A stretch of 64,000 nucleotides of DNA from positions 186,001 to 250,000 of the forward strand of contig CM030939.1 in NCBI GenBank assembly GCA_018136815.1. The letters run 5' to 3'. Position 1 is the stretch's first letter, and each line of letters opens with the position of its first letter. Positions 52,517 through 63,446 of this stretch are shown here, piece after piece. Both the position numbers and the translations under genes were made by a program. Under the pieces are notes generated by a model. It worked only from the letters and a program-made list of their open reading frames with translations. It made no database searches and was not told the origin of the DNA. This DNA is from Isochrysis galbana (taxonomy: Eukaryota > Haptophyta > Isochrysidales > Isochrysidaceae).

Positions 52517-53608
52517 TCATTCCAACCCTAGACTATGTAGCATGTCTTGCAAGGTGCCTGTGGCGGAGCCAACGATCCAAAAGATTCCCACGGCAACGGA
52601 TAACGTGGCCGCCGCTGCCGCCATTACCCACGGCAAGTTCGGCGAGTGGCATCGCTCTGCAGAGCGCGAGCTAACCAAGCCGCAGAAGAAGCCAGTGGCG
52701 CCCATCATGACGGTCGCCGCCGCGCAAAAGCTCAAGATGTACGAGATGGACGACGCCAGGCCTGGCATCAGCAGAGACGGCAACACACCCAACACTCCTC
52801 CAGGGCCACCGACTCCATGGACGATACCCACACCAAGTGCAGCGATTGCCTCATACGAATGTGAGCCCAAGCAGCTGCAACGACGGGCAGTGCTGGCGTT
52901 CGACCTGCCACCCCTCGGCTGCTGGTGCAGTCTCCCCATCGGCGGAGCCAAGGCAGCCTCTCGATGGTCGCCCATCGTGTCATTCTCCTCGTCTGTCCAT
53001 TCCTTGCCACAACTTTTATTATTCTTGTAGTCATTATCGCAAACTAGCTTGGCCCGCGAACTCGATGGGCCAGCAGCTAGATGAGAAGGAATTTCTTCGT
53101 CTGGAGTCGGTTCGACGCTATTCTGCACGAGCTCACAGTCGCTGATCTCGCTACGCGCTGCAGGGAACGGTGGAAGTGGGTCCTCCAACCCTACCTCATC
53201 GGCAAGCTGCAATGCCGGGACATCACGCATGATGGCAGATGTTCCGCCCTCTTGCATGCCCACCGCTTTGGCGTTGAGCTTCCACCTGATCCGGAAGGCG
53301 CAGAAGTAGCCGTATGCACCAAGGGCGAGCATAATGAGCCCGACTACCCAGTCGATGCCTCCTTCAAAGAGGTCAAGCGAGGTGTCAGCAAGGCCGGTCG
53401 TGTCACGAAGGATCAGGAAAAGTGCTGTGACGACGCAGAGCCCGATTGAGTGGCCGAGCCCCCAGCGCAGCCCAAGACAGCCAGCGGCAAGTGGCGTGCG
53501 GTTGACGGAGAGTGTGAGGACTGCAGAGACATGGTCGGGCCCCAGAAGCGCATGCAGTGCGCCCATTGCAACACCGCTGCCGAGCGCACTCAGGATGGCC
53601 GACGTCAT
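52517..53608 (-). CDS. UreH/NiCoT-type nickel-cobalt transporter
   Basis: 363 residues in one exon, starting at ATG 53608. The first helix carries ALHALLGPDHVSAVLTL, the His-x5-Asp-His metal motif of UreH-like and plant NiCoT-family proteins, followed by RWGLGHSIGLCVV, the second signature (GHS). After helix 3 (VVGLIMLALGAYGYFCAF) there is a long polar loop (about 110-250), then GIVHGVGGPGGVLGVLPSLL and two more membrane segments. Six helices are visible in total. The likely role is uptake or vesicular transport of Ni2+ (for urease) or Co2+. The loop is longer than in bacterial members. The gene sits between two opposed retroelement copies (50560-51533 and 54474-56350) but is itself intact. 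Upstream, on its 5' side, lies a GT/GAGT microsatellite. Confidence 0.8.
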   Translation of the reverse strand: MTSAILSALGSGVAMGALHALLGPDHVSAVLTLSVNRTPLAAGCLGLRWGLGHSIGLCVVTALFLILRDTTGLADTSLDLFEGGIDWVVGLIMLALGAYGYFCAFRIRWKLNAKAVGMQEGGTSAIMRDVPALQLADEVGLEDPLPPFPAARSEISDCELVQNSVEPTPDEEIPSHLAAGPSSSRAKLVCDNDYKNNKSCGKEWTDEENDTMGDHREAALAPPMGRLHQQPRGGRSNASTARRCSCLGSHSYEAIAALGVGIVHGVGGPGGVLGVLPSLLMPGLASSISYILSFCAAATVMMGATGFFCGLVSSRSAERCHSPNLPWVMAAAAATLSVAVGIFWIVGSATGTLQDMLHSLGLE

Positions 53609-53708
53609 GAGCCAGTTCCTCCTGCCCTTCTCCGTGAGCGAGAGTGCGTATGGAGAGAAAGGGAGAGAGAGTGTGTGAGTCTCTCACGCGCGTTAGCGCG
53701 CTCTTCTT

Positions 53709-53748
53709 GAAGAGAGCCGTCGTGAGTGAGTGAGTGAGTGAGTGTGTG

Positions 53749-53795
<47 letters not shown>

Positions 53796-53797
53796 CC
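53709..53797 (+). repeat. (GAGT)n and (GT)n microsatellite
   Basis: GTGAGTGAGTGAGTGAG passes into about 60 bp of GT with two TT interruptions. It lies about 100 bp upstream of the transporter start at 53608. Confidence 0.95.
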
Positions 53798-54242
53798 AGC
53801 GGACGGTGACGAGTCGGTGCAGAGGCGCGAGAGCAAGGTGTGCCACCCCGCAGAGAGAGAGAGAGAGGTGGGGAGGGAGGGGGTGGAGGGTGGAGGGGGC
53901 CTGTGTGGCGAGACGCCGAGCGACCGGGTGCCTTCCACCGTTTTCTTGTAGACAACTAACTAGTAGAGGCATGAACCTCATGGATCAATCAGCGATCAGC
54001 GATCAGCCCATCAGCCCCTTTTCTGTTGGTCAAAAATACTACAGGCAATCACTGCAGGAAAGCGCAGACTAATACATGTAGGGCGGTCAAACAGGTTATA
54101 TTAGGGGTAAGAAAATGACCATCTCCATCTCATGGTTCAGAGCCAGAGCAGAATAAGAGAGAAGAGAGAAGGTGCAAAGGTCAAAGGTCAAAGGTGCAAC
54201 TTGAGGTTCTAGTGTCTAGTGTTCTACTTCAACTAGAGAGGT
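53798..54242. other. Intergenic, no supported gene
   Basis: GA-rich patches and unremarkable sequence; nothing seen. Confidence 0.5.
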
Positions 54243-54385
54243 CTCGCCCGGTCACCGGTCACTCACTATGGACTATGGACTATGGACTATGGGGGTGTGG
54301 AGTGCGGAGGGCACCAGCTACAATGGGTAAATGTGGTTGAATGAAGGGCTAAATAACTATAACTATAAATAAGCTCCCTATCCCT
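54243..54385 (+). repeat. Dispersed repeat, copy 3 of 3
   Basis: Matches the first half of 37640-37820 (CCCGGTCACTCACTA, GGAGGGCACCA, AATAAGCTCCCTA). It contains a CTATGGA triplet repeat at 54266-54292 that is absent from the others. Confidence 0.6.
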
Positions 54386-54473
54386 ATAGGTTCCGGTAGG
54401 CTGGAGCGCCAAGTGGCGACTTTCATTTGTACATCCTTGCTGCAGGGAGCGGGTGGCAAAATATGGTAGGTTG

Positions 54474-56350
54474 TCGCATTCGCGAATCGACGCTCGTTAG
54501 GCTTGCTTCTCTTCGTCGTTCGGTATTTATCGTTATAATTCTCTCGTCTCTCGTTCTCGTCCTCGGTCAAAAGCTTCGCTTGAACGCATAGGATCTTGGG
54601 TTGTGGAGCGCCCTCTCTCTTACTCTCGAAAGAGAAGGGAAGTTTCCCCACCCTTCTTCATCCTAGGCGCCTCGCGAATAGGTTTAATTCGCTATCTTCC
54701 CCGCGCTTCTCTATCTACTTCAGTAATTGCAATCAGGTTTAATTTGCAATCTCTTCGCATCTCCCCCTTAGGCCCACCGCATCTCTCTCGTCTTATTCGA
54801 TAAATCTTTTGGAATCCTGTGCGGCAGGATTGCCCCTCGTTTCCGTTATGGTGCGATTCCCCTTCCGGACGGGATCGCCGACAAATCGCCTTCTGATCGT
54901 GGAGTGTCAGATTCAGAGTTTTCTTTGTCCTAGCTGAATTAATCCTAGCGCTAGTGTTGAGGCTGAGGGACCGTGCCTCATCAGATCATCAGTCATGAGC
55001 AACGGAGCCCCTACCTCGCGATGGGGGTGTGCGCGGTTGGTGCATGGCTCGTCCGGTGTATGTGGCTAGGGATGCTATCCAACAAAACCTACAAGACTAC
55101 AATCTCACGGATGACGAGTTCGTGAGCGACGAGCGAGACGACGTGAAAAGTGAGAATGAGGAAAACAGTTAGAGGCCGAACTTGACGTTTGAATTGGTCG
55201 GTTCACTCGTTTGCTCCGTTCTGTCGGGTCTGTCGGGCGGAGGCTCCGCGGTGCGCTGCAGGAACTTGAGGTGGTGAATGAATGAAATTCTGGACTGGGT
55301 CGGGCAACCCCATTTGGGTGTCTGGATTGGGGACGAACGGCGAACGAAGGGCGGTGAGGCGGCGAGGCGCTCCTAGCGGCCCTAGAGTGATGGGTTGTAA
55401 GAGTGTCGCATCCGCGATCGACCTTTTTGTTTTAGAAGTTGTTTGCGTTTCTTTGTTCCCTCCTTGCAGGCTAGCCACGAGTCACCGTCGTAGTGTCCTA
55501 CATTCGTCCATTCGCCCTTGTTGCCCTCGCCTCCTTTATCGCCTCCTTTGTCGCCTGCTTGCCCCCCACCTGGCTTACCTCCTTGCGTGCTCCTCGCGTT
55601 TTAGGCTAAGTCGCGCGGTCAGGTATCGCCGGTGCAAGGAACCGCCCCATGTGTGACCCTGATTCCCCCTCAGGTGTTGGCCGTTGGATTATATCGTGGC
55701 GCTATTTTACTTCGGTCTTCATCAAATCACTTAAGGGTTTTCGAAAGATTCCCTCCTTATTCCTGTGCGTAACTGTCGCCCCGTCGGATCGTCCGTCGCC
55801 CCGTCGCTCTCTTGTCGGCATTCTCTTCCTTGTTCGATCTGCCAGCGGGTTCCTGTGCGTTCCGTGATAGGGATACGTTAGTGTGGAGAGTGTTGATGTG
55901 AGTGTAGTGTCATCTCGTCGGTCCATCGGCCTCTAACCGTCTGTCGGCTGTCGTTCTTCGTTCGTCGCTCTCGTCCTCGTTCTCGTCCCCGTTCTCGTCC
56001 CTCGTTCTCAACACTACCTCAATACCAAACCTCTCCAATCCCTCAGCCCCAGCCTATCCATCCCGATCCGCCCAGCCATGTCCGCTCCGTCGTCGCGCTC
56101 GCCCTCGCCCAGGCCCGTCCTCCCGCCTTTCTCTGCTGAGGAGGTGGTCCAGCCCGTCATTGGCCACTCCCCAACTTCCGCCGCGCCTCTCGCCGCTTCC
56201 CTTCCGTTCCCTCCGTTCCCATCCGAGGCAGTGGTAACCTCGGATCCGTCAAAGAGATTGTTAGACCTACAAAGACCTCTTCCCTCAGGGAGGGAGCCTA
56301 GGCTGCTTGAGTGCAGCGACGCAGCGAACAACGACGGACAACGAACCTGA
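54474..56350 (+). mobile_element. Retroelement copy: leader and gag-like ORF
   Basis: It starts TGTCGCATTCGCGA at 54474. 54474-54898 is the inverted partner of 51533-51108. The leader is longer here (about 1600 bp), with an extra block at roughly 54950-55930 that carries a TGTCGCATCCGCGA motif near 55404 and GTTAGTGTG near 55872, so another element may be inserted. The ORF 56078-56350 (MSAPSSRSPSPRPVLPPFSA) is Pro/Ser-rich, 90 residues, gag-like by position only. No polymerase domain follows. Confidence 0.55.
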
Positions 56351-57589
56351 GAACAACAGGATACACCGACTCACGAACACACCGGAATCATTCACCCAAA
56401 CCAAGCAAATTATCAAGCAACCGAGACCCCAAATCCCCGAGAACCCAAACACGTCGCGAGAGACGGAGAGAGAGAGCGAGAGAGAGAGAGACTCCGCAGC
56501 GACGGCCGGAGCGTGTCTCCCTTGTAACTTCCCACGTAGCGGAGAGTCCGAAGGGGAGCGTCATGTCGCGCGACCACGGCGATCACTTCGGATATTAGAT
56601 CGCAACGAGATATCTTCGCGACGGAAGAAATCTTGCCATTGAGCGTGAACCTTCTAGACGCTTCTAACGAACAACAACCCTGAGTAGCAACCAAGGGGAA
56701 GAAACACCAAAGGGCCAAGGGCTTGCATGTAACTTGCATCAAGGGGAAAGATTCCCTCACCTAAGAAGCGAACCTACACCGATCTCCAAGAGGAGATGGC
56801 AAATTAAACCTCAAATCTCAAGTGGATAGAGCAACCGACTCGCTCGCCAAAAACCTTGACCGAGAAGAAAGAAGCAAGGACCTACAAGCCAAGGGTAGCG
56901 GACCTAGGGAATGTGAGAGGAACCCCAAGACAAGCGGACCTAGACAAGCGCGCAGCGAGCGACAGGCGACCTGGCTCCTTTGGGTCAAGATTACCCGAAA
57001 GGAGGAAACCTGGAATCTGGAATCTAGACCTGACAAACAGGCTAGAAGGAACGAAACGAGAACTCGAATTCTAGATCGCTAGGGACGAACCCTACCAACC
57101 TAGATGCACATGAGCTTCACCGTATGGCCGCACGGCGAAGGACCTGGAGATAAGAGCCTGGAAATCGCATCATCTAGGATGAATGCGACACGCGCGGGGG
57201 GCGCGGGCCGGCGCGAGGGGCGAGGAGGGGGTGGAGAGGGGGGGGGGGGGCGCAAGAGGACGCGGGAGTCCTACTGTATTTATTCTAAGTGTACATATAT
57301 AAGTCGTAATGGGTCAATCTTTTTTAAGATTGATCTTGCTGTCAATAGATGGACCAAGCTTTTGACCAAGCTTTGGTGTAAAGTGTAAATCTGATCAATC
57401 ATCAATCTCCATCTTTCCCAGATTCTGAGCAATCATTCTGAAAAATGCTTAGTGACGAGGGTGCTAGTCCAAGTGAGGAAACCGTGCGCAAGTTATTTGT
57501 CTAATAGCATAAGTGCTCGTTGCTCGTTGCGCACGGCAGCGCGCCACGCGCAGGGCGCGCGCACGCTGCTAGCCACCGGCCAGCTGCTA
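56351..57589. other. Mobile-element-like debris, no supported gene
   Basis: 56560-56880 is AAACC/AAGAAG-rich and contains GCAAATTAAACCT, also found in the leader at 51260. 57185-57255 is G-rich. Frames are short and motif-free. Confidence 0.4.
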
Positions 57590-57690
57590 TAAACACGGTG
57601 GCCAAACAGGAGGTGGTTTGAAACACGGCAAAACACGGCTGTGTTTGGCTTTTGTAGAAACACGATAAACACGTGTTTCCCAGCTAGGCG
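57590..57690 (+). repeat. Dispersed repeat copy (pair of 3425-3555)
   Basis: See the partner at 3425-3555: ACACGGTGGCCA, GGAGG, GTTTGAAACACGG and CAGCTAGG. This copy lacks the CCGAAAAACGG part. Confidence 0.6.
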
Positions 57691-57892
57691 CGGCGCTTGA
57701 AGACAACGCGCAGAATAAAGACCTGGCGGGCGTTCTTTCCAGTTTTTGCGACTTGCGACTGGCGTTTTGGAGATCCTTATTTTCTCTTTTGTCTTTTGGC
57801 TTTTGGAGACCCAGGAAATAAGAAATAAGGACCCCTGCGGACAAGAGAAGTCGCGTAGACTGAGCCTAAAGTACTAGATACTGCAGTATGAT

Positions 57893-57970
57893 ACTGTTCT
57901 AGATTCTAGATTCTAGATTCTAGATTCTAGATTCTAGATTCTAGATTCTAGATGCTAGATGCTAGATGCT
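57893..57970 (+). repeat. (TTCTAGA)n microsatellite
   Basis: Seven-base units TTCTAGA repeat about eight times, then three variants GATGCTA. No gene. Confidence 0.9.
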
Positions 57971-58330
57971 GGATTGCACATCCTATTCTTTTGACCGCGA
58001 CTAAGAAGATCTTTTTTTAAGTTGTAGCGGGCCGAGCGAGCGAGCGAGCCGTCCAGAGGGATGAGGGAGGGGGAGGGGGCCGCGGAGGAAGAGAAAGTGA
58101 GAGAGATGGAGAGGGGGGGGGGGGGGGGAGGGGGGAGAAGAAAGAGAAAGTGAGAAAGATAGTGAAAGAGAGGGGGGGGAGGGGGGGAGAGCGAGAGAGA
58201 GAGAGAGCGAGAGCGAGAGAGCGAGCTGGCGTGGGGGCGAGGGGGGGGTTCGGAGAGAGAAGAGGGGGAGGGACTGGAGAGAGAGGAGGGAGAGAGAGAG
58301 TTGGAGACCGGGAGAAGCGCAACGCAACGC
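57971..58330 (+). repeat. G/GA-rich tract upstream of the RINGv gene
   Basis: 58070-58300 is dominated by G runs and GA repeats. It ends just before ATG 58331 and probably covers the promoter and 5' UTR. Arg/Glu frames across it are artefacts. Confidence 0.8.
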
Positions 58331-60494
58331 ATGATGAGCGCGGGGGAGAAGCGTGTGCGCGCAGAGGGGGCTGTGGAGGAAGAGGACGAGGAGCGTCTCT
58401 GCCGCTACTGCTTCGAGGGAGAGGAGGAAGGAGGAGCACTGCTCTCTCCCTGCAGATGCGCAGGAGGCCAGAAGTGGGTTCACCTCGCTTGCCTGCGCAG
58501 ATGGCAGCGGATGGTCCTCGTCTCACAGCCGACGCACCCGCGATTCTACACGCAGGACGAGCGGCATTACACGTGCAACGTCTGCAACTCGCCCTTTACA
58601 TGCCCGCCGCCTACACGCCACGAGCTCATGGCCTCCTTCACTGGGCCGGAGCTGGGAGCGCTGATCGAGGAGGGATGCATGATCGGTGCACACGAAGGGT
58701 TCTCCGAGGAGCTGAGCGAGCAGCTCGAAGGGATGCCAGAGGTGGTGGTGGAGGAGTCGTCGTACAGGCACTGGATCCGCGGGGCCTACCTCATTACTCA
58801 CATTCAGCCCACCGAGCCCAGCCATGAGGTCATCCTTCGCCGGCCCGAAGAGCTGCGCGAGGTGTGCGAGCGGATGGGGGATGGTATCACCTTAAATGGA
58901 CCGCAGGGTGCACGCTTTAGCCTCTCCGAGACGGGGATCCTCGCTCCGGCAGCGGAGGCTCAAGAAGGTGCGACGCAGGATGCGGCTCACGAAGCTAGGA
59001 CGGAAGAGGAGGGCGGAGCCGGTGCACAGGTCAGGCGACTGCGGCGCCGGCTCGCCGAGTTGCGGGAGCAGGTGGAGCAGCAGCGGCGGGATGGCCTCTT
59101 CCCCATGTCGTTGACATTCACCAGGGAGCAGGCGCCGGACTGTGGTGAGGACCATGTCACAGCGGTCAATCTTACCCGGAGGGTGCTGGAGCCCACGATG
59201 AGCATGCGACGTCCGGCAGCCACCGTCATGCAGCGAATGTGCAAGAAGTACTCGGCAGTCGACGCCTCGCGCATTCGGGTGCGTGCTCCTTTGCCGCAGA
59301 GCCATGCGCGCGCACGCCCTGCGCACAGGATCCGGGCTGGGGCCGACAAGTTGGCGAAGCCGCGAATGGGTCCGCGAGGCACTCCGCGATCTCCTGAGCG
59401 ACTGTGGCCCGTGCTGCGCGCAGGTGGAGCACTATCGCGGAGGTCCATGCATGCAGCATAAAATTTCGTGCTGCATTGTGACGGGCGGGACGTCAGTAGG
59501 ATGGACGGTGGTGTATGACAGGCTGTCGTCTGCAATCGAGCTTGCATTCAAGCGCGCGGCCGTGCGCAGCCCTGAACAAGGCGATCTCGTTGTTGGCCAG
59601 GCGGTAAAATTGGTGGGCCTCACCTCGCGGACAGACCTAAATGGGGCGGATGGCCTCACGCTCCGCTTCAACGAACAGACAGGCCGCTGGCTTGTTCGTC
59701 TAGCTGACGGCGACGGCAAGAGCCTCAAGCCTCAGAATCTCAAGCCACTGCCCCGCGAAACAGAGCCCCATTCACCCAGTGGCACCAAGAGCGTTATGAC
59801 AATGCATGAGGTGGCGGCCCAAGGAGCGTGCGAGGACGACCGGGACACGGGCATGGCTCAGACCGACGGTGCCCGACCGGGGGAGCCGTCGCAATCGGAG
59901 CCGTCGCCATCACACGGCGGGCCGTGTGTTCTCGTCTTCTGGGGGGATGCCGAATGGAGCCGCGTGCAGCTTCTGGGCGAGATCGCGCGTGGGCACTGGG
60001 GCATGTGCCGCGCTTCCGTCGCTGACCTCATCACTCCGTTCTCAGCACGGCGCGCTGGACTGGAAGGGCGCCTGGTGTACGCCCCAAAGTCGGAGATGAG
60101 CGAGACGCTCGGCCGTAGTGTTGGCGCGGCGATGGACGCTGTACGCCAGCATTTGGCCATGTCAAGGGGCGCAGGTGGCGCTCAGGCTACAGGCATAGAA
60201 CCCATCTCCAGCGCCGACCCTGGAGCTGCTGTGATGGCCGAGGCGGTCGCTGCGGCTCAGGCTGCGGAGGCGGTCGTAGTTGAGCAGGAAGAGGCAGAGG
60301 CAGAAGCCGACGTCGAGACTGAGGCAGAAGATGAGGCTGGGGGCTATGAGGACGACACGGAGGATAGCGACGAAGATGAGAGCGAAGACGAGGATGACAA
60401 GGGCTACCGGTCCGATGTTGAGGAGAGTGCAGACGACGGCTGCGGCCCCCATGTGCCTGCCTCCGAGGACGAAGGCTTCGCCACAGCAAACTAG
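58331..60494 (+). CDS. RINGv protein fused to a split AlgH/YqgE-like domain
   Basis: 672 residues from exon 1 (58331-59278) and exon 2 (59424-60494); intron 59279-59423 is GT-AG, phase 0. Residues 24-86 form a RING-CH (RINGv) finger with C4HC3 order: C24, C27, C41, C43, H51, C54, C82, C85. This finger recruits E2 enzymes in MARCH-type ubiquitin ligases, but no membrane segment is present here. Pieces of an AlgH/YqgE (DUF179) fold follow: WIRGAYLITHIQP, DHVTAVNLTRRVLEPTM, then across the splice VEHYRGGPC, and later VFWGDAEWSRVQLLGEIARG (the GyaGW..QLe.E region). A coiled stretch and an SH3-like module (VVGQAVKLVGLTSRTDLNGA to LKPQNLKPL) are inserted between the pieces. The C-terminal 100 residues are strongly acidic. 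The RINGv call is firm, the AlgH call likely. Confidence 0.78.
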
Positions 60495-61312
60495 GGGAGC
60501 CGGGTAGCGTTGTTAAGGCGCCAGGGCAAGCATGCTTTTCCGGCACGACGCGCCCGTGGTTAATATGCTCTCATGAAGTTGCTCGACGTGCTGCAGTAGG
60601 CGGCGCTGATACGGCTTGCCACCAATTTGTCCATAATTCCAGGCGTGTATGCGGCATGAATACGGACGTCGTCTTGGCACGAGCCAGCAGACGGAATCAA
60701 GCAGCACTTGGGCCGGCCTGGATGAGCCCACGAATAATTTCCAGAATGCCGTACTCTTGAACGCGGCTTTATCTACGACAGCTGCGAATGTGCTATTTAT
60801 GTACCATTTGTACCCGTAGAGGGAATAGGCTTGTCGATCTAGTGGCGCGCATATAGCTGGTCGTAGGTACTTTCTAAGGTGGCCCGCGATCGCTTCGCTT
60901 TGAAGCGGGAAGCGGTGGCGGTGGCCTTCGCGCATGCCGTTGCTTCACAGGGGCTGCGTTGAGTGTCGAGTATTGATTGCGCGCTGAAAGCTGGAAAACA
61001 GTGTGCGGTGCAGACGCTAGGAAGTGGTGTGCTTGCTGGATAACTGATGGCAGCACAACGTGTTGTTCAGAGGCGTGTGGCACACAACGGCTTACAAGAG
61101 GCATCGGCGGAAGAGGCAAATCCTAAATACTAACTAGCTAATATTCGAATTCGAATTTATTTTAACATTTTTATGGGTCGCAGCGCAGCAAAGGGACGGG
61201 ACTAGCGCTTACTCAAGACAGGAATCCCTGCCGCGGCAAGCGCAAGCACCCTTCCCCCCTCATTATGCCACCCAGCTCTTCGCTCTTCACCAGCTTCCAG
61301 CTTTCTACCTGC
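60495..61312. other. 3' flank and intergenic, no supported gene
   Basis: Probably the 3' UTR of the RINGv gene, then unassigned sequence. 61144-61165 is a short palindrome-like AATATTCGAATTCGAATT. No motif-bearing frame is seen. Confidence 0.5.
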
Positions 61313-61500
61313 GCTGAACTAAGTTTATACTTGATACTTGGTTGCGATGGGCAGCGCGCCGGCGTGACTCCCCTCTCCACCGGCCTGCCCGCCGAGGGCG
61401 GCCCCCCAGCCCCCATGGACCAGTCGCTGGCGAAGCGGCCGCGTCCGCCCTTAGAGGCCGAACGGGTGCAGGTGCGTGCGACGCCGGTCGCGCCACACGG
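61313..61500 (+). repeat. Element end motif plus GC-rich repeat (pair of 33690-33836)
   Basis: 61315-61345 is AACTAAGTTTATACTTG..CTTGGTTGC, the reversed end of the 760-bp family. It runs directly into a GC-rich block that matches 33690-33836 in reverse complement. A composite of two repeat families. Confidence 0.55.
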
Positions 61501-62442
61501 CCCGTGGTCCCGGCCACACCACTCACAGCAGCTGTGCTGGCCCCCCCCCCATCCCCCCACAGGCCACAGGCTGGCAATGCAGCATGAAGACGACGCGACG
61601 TCGATATGGCCCAATTGGGGGGGCCGATCCCAGTTTTTGGTTCGAAATAGTTCGGTGACGTTGGCCTTCCATTTTCTGGGCTCAAGTTGCGCGAAGAATT
61701 CTTTAGAGTGCAGGTCTTCTCGACGGAGCTGGCGATGTAACTGCAAGTCTTTTAGCGGGATTTTGCTGCGTGCTGCGTGTCTCGTGTCTCCGCAAGTGCA
61801 AGTGCTTTATGCTTTATGTGTCAAGGCTAGCTCTGACGTTAGCTTTTCATCTGGTCCTCGCTTCGCGAGGCGGATGTTCAGCCTCGCGGCCTTTAGTTCT
61901 AGAGCGGATTGAACCGAGGGTCTCGCTCTATCCGCCGTTGCTTCCCTTAGGAATGTGGCTATGTGGTCATACAGATACAGATACGCGCGCGCGGCGGGAG
62001 CTGTTGGCTTCGCGCCTTGTAAAGCTTCTCGCCCTCAGTCGCGCGCCAAGTGCGCCCCCCTCCCCCTTGCGGTATGGTCGCTCACTCGCGCAAACGCAAG
62101 CGTTCGCTGAACAAGAGAGAACACAAATCCCTACTTTCTACTTTACTTGTGGCCCGGCTTTCTACTTTATTACTATTGTAGTGCATCTTCTATTCTTCGT
62201 TTTTGTTTTCGCTCCCTTCTTCCCGGCCGCCCTCTCTCTCTCTCTCCCTCCCCGCGCCTCTCCTCTCGCGCGGCGTCTGCGGCGGGCGGCAGAAGACAGA
62301 GAGGCCACGAGGTGAGCGCGCCCCTCGGACGCAGGCCTGCCGGGGCAGACTTCTCTTCCTTCTCGCACAATTCACCGCCCCCCCCCTTCTTCCCCCCGCC
62401 CTTTCCCCCCGGGCTCCAGGTCGACTGCAGTGACGGAGAGCA
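61501..62442. other. Upstream region of the BAP31-like gene
   Basis: No gene is supported. 62215-62270 is CT-rich. GACTGCAG at 62422-62429 could be a splice acceptor of a 5' UTR intron just before ATG 62443. Confidence 0.5.
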
Positions 62443-63446
62443 ATGAGCGGCGGTGAGAGTGGCGGAGGCATGAATGCACTGATGGGCGCCATCTTCTGGT
62501 CTCTCAGTGTAGAGGTGGGAGCGCTTGTGCTGCTTGTCGCGCCCTGGCCAGAAGGATTCCTTGGTCCCATCCTACGCACCATTTCCGCCTCCAAAGCCCT
62601 CGAGAGCGCAGTCAAGCCAGCGCTTTACTTTTTTGGCCTCGTGCTAGCAACGTTTCTCTTCTCAGCACGCGAGGTAGTGCGGCTGGGTGGCGAGTACGCG
62701 GAGAAGCGGTCGGGCGACATCGGACAGAAGCTGCTGCACGAGGTTCTCATGTATCGCTCGCAGAGGGACTTTTACCTCGCAGGCTTCACCGCGCTGCTGC
62801 TGCTTGTGCTACGCAGGATCTACCTGCTCGTCAAGGAGGTGAGTGCGCCCTTTGGGGTTGGCCCCGGCCTGTCGGGCCCGCTCTGCAATGGCGAAATTTC
62901 GCCTCATCGCACAGTCACGCCCCCACCTGGCCCGGTCCTTCCCCGCTGCAGGTCCACTCGCTCAAGGCAACGACTGTTGCACTGAAGCGCCAGGCGGAGC
63001 AAGCTTCAGCCGCGTACACAATGCAGCTCACCGAGGTAGAGGAGCTCAAGAAAACCGCCAAGATGGTTGCGGCGGCTGCCAAGACCGACGCCAGCGCCAA
63101 GGCCAGCGCAGACGACGGCCCGTTGGATGCGGATGCCATCGAGGAGCGCGCCAAGCAAGCCGCAGCCGACGCCCTCATGTCGCCCAAGGCAGCAGCGGCG
63201 GCTAGGGGCGAGGGGGATGGCGAGTCGGTGTTCGAGCTGAAGGAGGAGTGCAAGCGGCTGCGTGAGGTTTTGGGCCAGGCGCGGGAAGACGGGCGCAAGG
63301 CCGATGCAAATGCAGACGCAATGCGTCGACAGGCCGAGAACCTGAGCCGCGAGTACGCCAAGCTCATGGCGCAAAAGGAGAGCCTCGAGAACAAGTTGGC
63401 GGACTTTGAACTGGTCATGGGCGACAGAGTGAAGAAGGCCAAGTGA
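62443..63446 (+). CDS. BAP31/BAP29-like ER membrane protein
   Basis: 296 residues from exon 1 (62443-62838) and exon 2 (62952-63446); intron 62839-62951 has consensus GTGAGT and CTGCAG sites and is phase 0. Three membrane segments lie at about 14-36 (GAIFWSLSVEVGALVLLVAP), 58-76 (LYFFGLVLATFLFSAREVV) and 103-127 (DFYLAGFTALLLLVLRRIYL). The second exon is cytosolic coiled coil (about 140-290) ending exactly in KKAK, a KKxx dilysine signal for retrieval to the ER. This is the layout and size of BAP31 proteins, which act in ER sorting and quality control and, in animals, in death signalling. No caspase-site equivalent is evident. Codon use and GC content match the neighbouring genes. Confidence 0.85.

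Noticed and set aside
53742-53951. Cys/Val repeat protein from the GT microsatellite
   Set aside because: A GT repeat read as Cys-Val codons; not a gene.
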